From: JAIBBG01 sp031417525
Lineage (GTDB): Bacteria; Bacteroidota; Bacteroidia; Flavobacteriales_D; Sanyastnellaceae
NCBI GenBank assembly: GCA_031417525.1
Contig: JANOVT010000165.1
Coordinates: 1-14,210, forward strand
Direction: 5' to 3'
DNA: 14,210 nt
The translations under genes and the position numbers were made by a program. Within the stretch, counting starts at the first letter, position 1, and every line of letters starts with the position of its first letter. The notes beneath the pieces are model-generated. The model was not told the DNA's origin. It did not search any database and worked only from the letters and a program-made list of their open reading frames with translations. This document shows, one piece after another, positions 14,033 to 14,210 of this stretch.

Positions 14033-14210
14033 GTGGAATTCGAAAGCTTTCTAACATATCTGAGAACTGAAAAACGTTGCTCTGAACATACCTCCGAATC
14101 TTATGGAGGCGACCTATTACAATTCGCTGCTTATTGTGAGCGTCAATTTGAAATAACAGAATCTGCCGACGTCACTCAGGTGGTCGTCAGGTCGTGGATG
14201 GCGCAACTAC
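14033..14210 (+). CDS. XerC/XerD-family tyrosine recombinase, N-terminal part
   Basis: Only the first 59 codons are in the window; the gene runs off the right edge. The visible part is the SAM-like core-binding domain: FESFLTYLRTEKRCSEHTSE (3-22), SYGGDLLQFAAYC (23-35) and VVVRSWMAQL near the edge. This matches the XerC/XerD N-terminus, which wraps DNA and acts in chromosome dimer resolution at dif. The catalytic Arg-His-Arg-Tyr set lies beyond the window, so XerC and XerD cannot be separated. The start is GTG; I see no in-frame ATG nearby upstream, and the reading frame immediately upstream is the terminator stem. Placement after rpsU is the usual Bacteroidota arrangement. Confidence 0.85.
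   Translation, partial: MEFESFLTYLRTEKRCSEHTSESYGGDLLQFAAYCERQFEITESADVTQVVVRSWMAQL

Overview
The window looks like a chromosomal segment from a Bacteroidota bacterium. Evidence: Bacteroidota-type promoters (TTG/TTTG then TAnnTTTG), start codons that mostly lack a Shine-Dalgarno sequence, a clustered menD-menB-menA-menC-menE menaquinone set with the short MenE form, and rpsU followed directly by a XerC/XerD-type recombinase. I cannot place it below phylum.

Layout. Positions 1-165 are a leader with a palindrome and a possible promoter. Positions 166-4287 (+) hold a very tight four-gene envelope operon: an outer-membrane porin-like barrel, a Tat-exported Rieske lipoprotein, an imelysin (M75) lipoprotein and a di-haem DHOR-family lipoprotein. 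Gaps between genes are 1-4 nt. I read it as an iron-linked or redox-linked periplasmic module. This is the most interesting functional unit here, although each family is individually known.

Positions 4302-12710 (-) hold eight co-directional genes. In transcription order they are menD, menB, menA, a DUF418-like membrane protein, menC, menE, rdgB and accA. The five men genes cover SEPHCHC synthase, DHNA-CoA synthase, DHNA prenyltransferase, o-succinylbenzoate synthase and o-succinylbenzoyl-CoA ligase. Isochorismate synthase (menF), menH and the DHNA-CoA thioesterase are not in the window. The membrane protein between menA and menC is not a menaquinone enzyme that I recognise.

Positions 12711-12886 are a divergent regulatory region with a 16-bp palindrome and a good promoter for a small NAD(P)-binding SDR-type protein (12887-13501). 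Positions 13499-13696 are a 198-bp element bounded by 37-bp imperfect inverted repeats that begins inside the stop codon of that gene.

Positions 13710-14032 form a compact rpsU unit: promoter, an unusually strong Shine-Dalgarno sequence, bS21 CDS and a strong intrinsic terminator. The terminator abuts the GTG start of a partial tyrosine recombinase gene that runs off the window end. The strong SD on rpsU in a lineage that mostly ignores SDs fits the bS21 autoregulation described in Flavobacterium.
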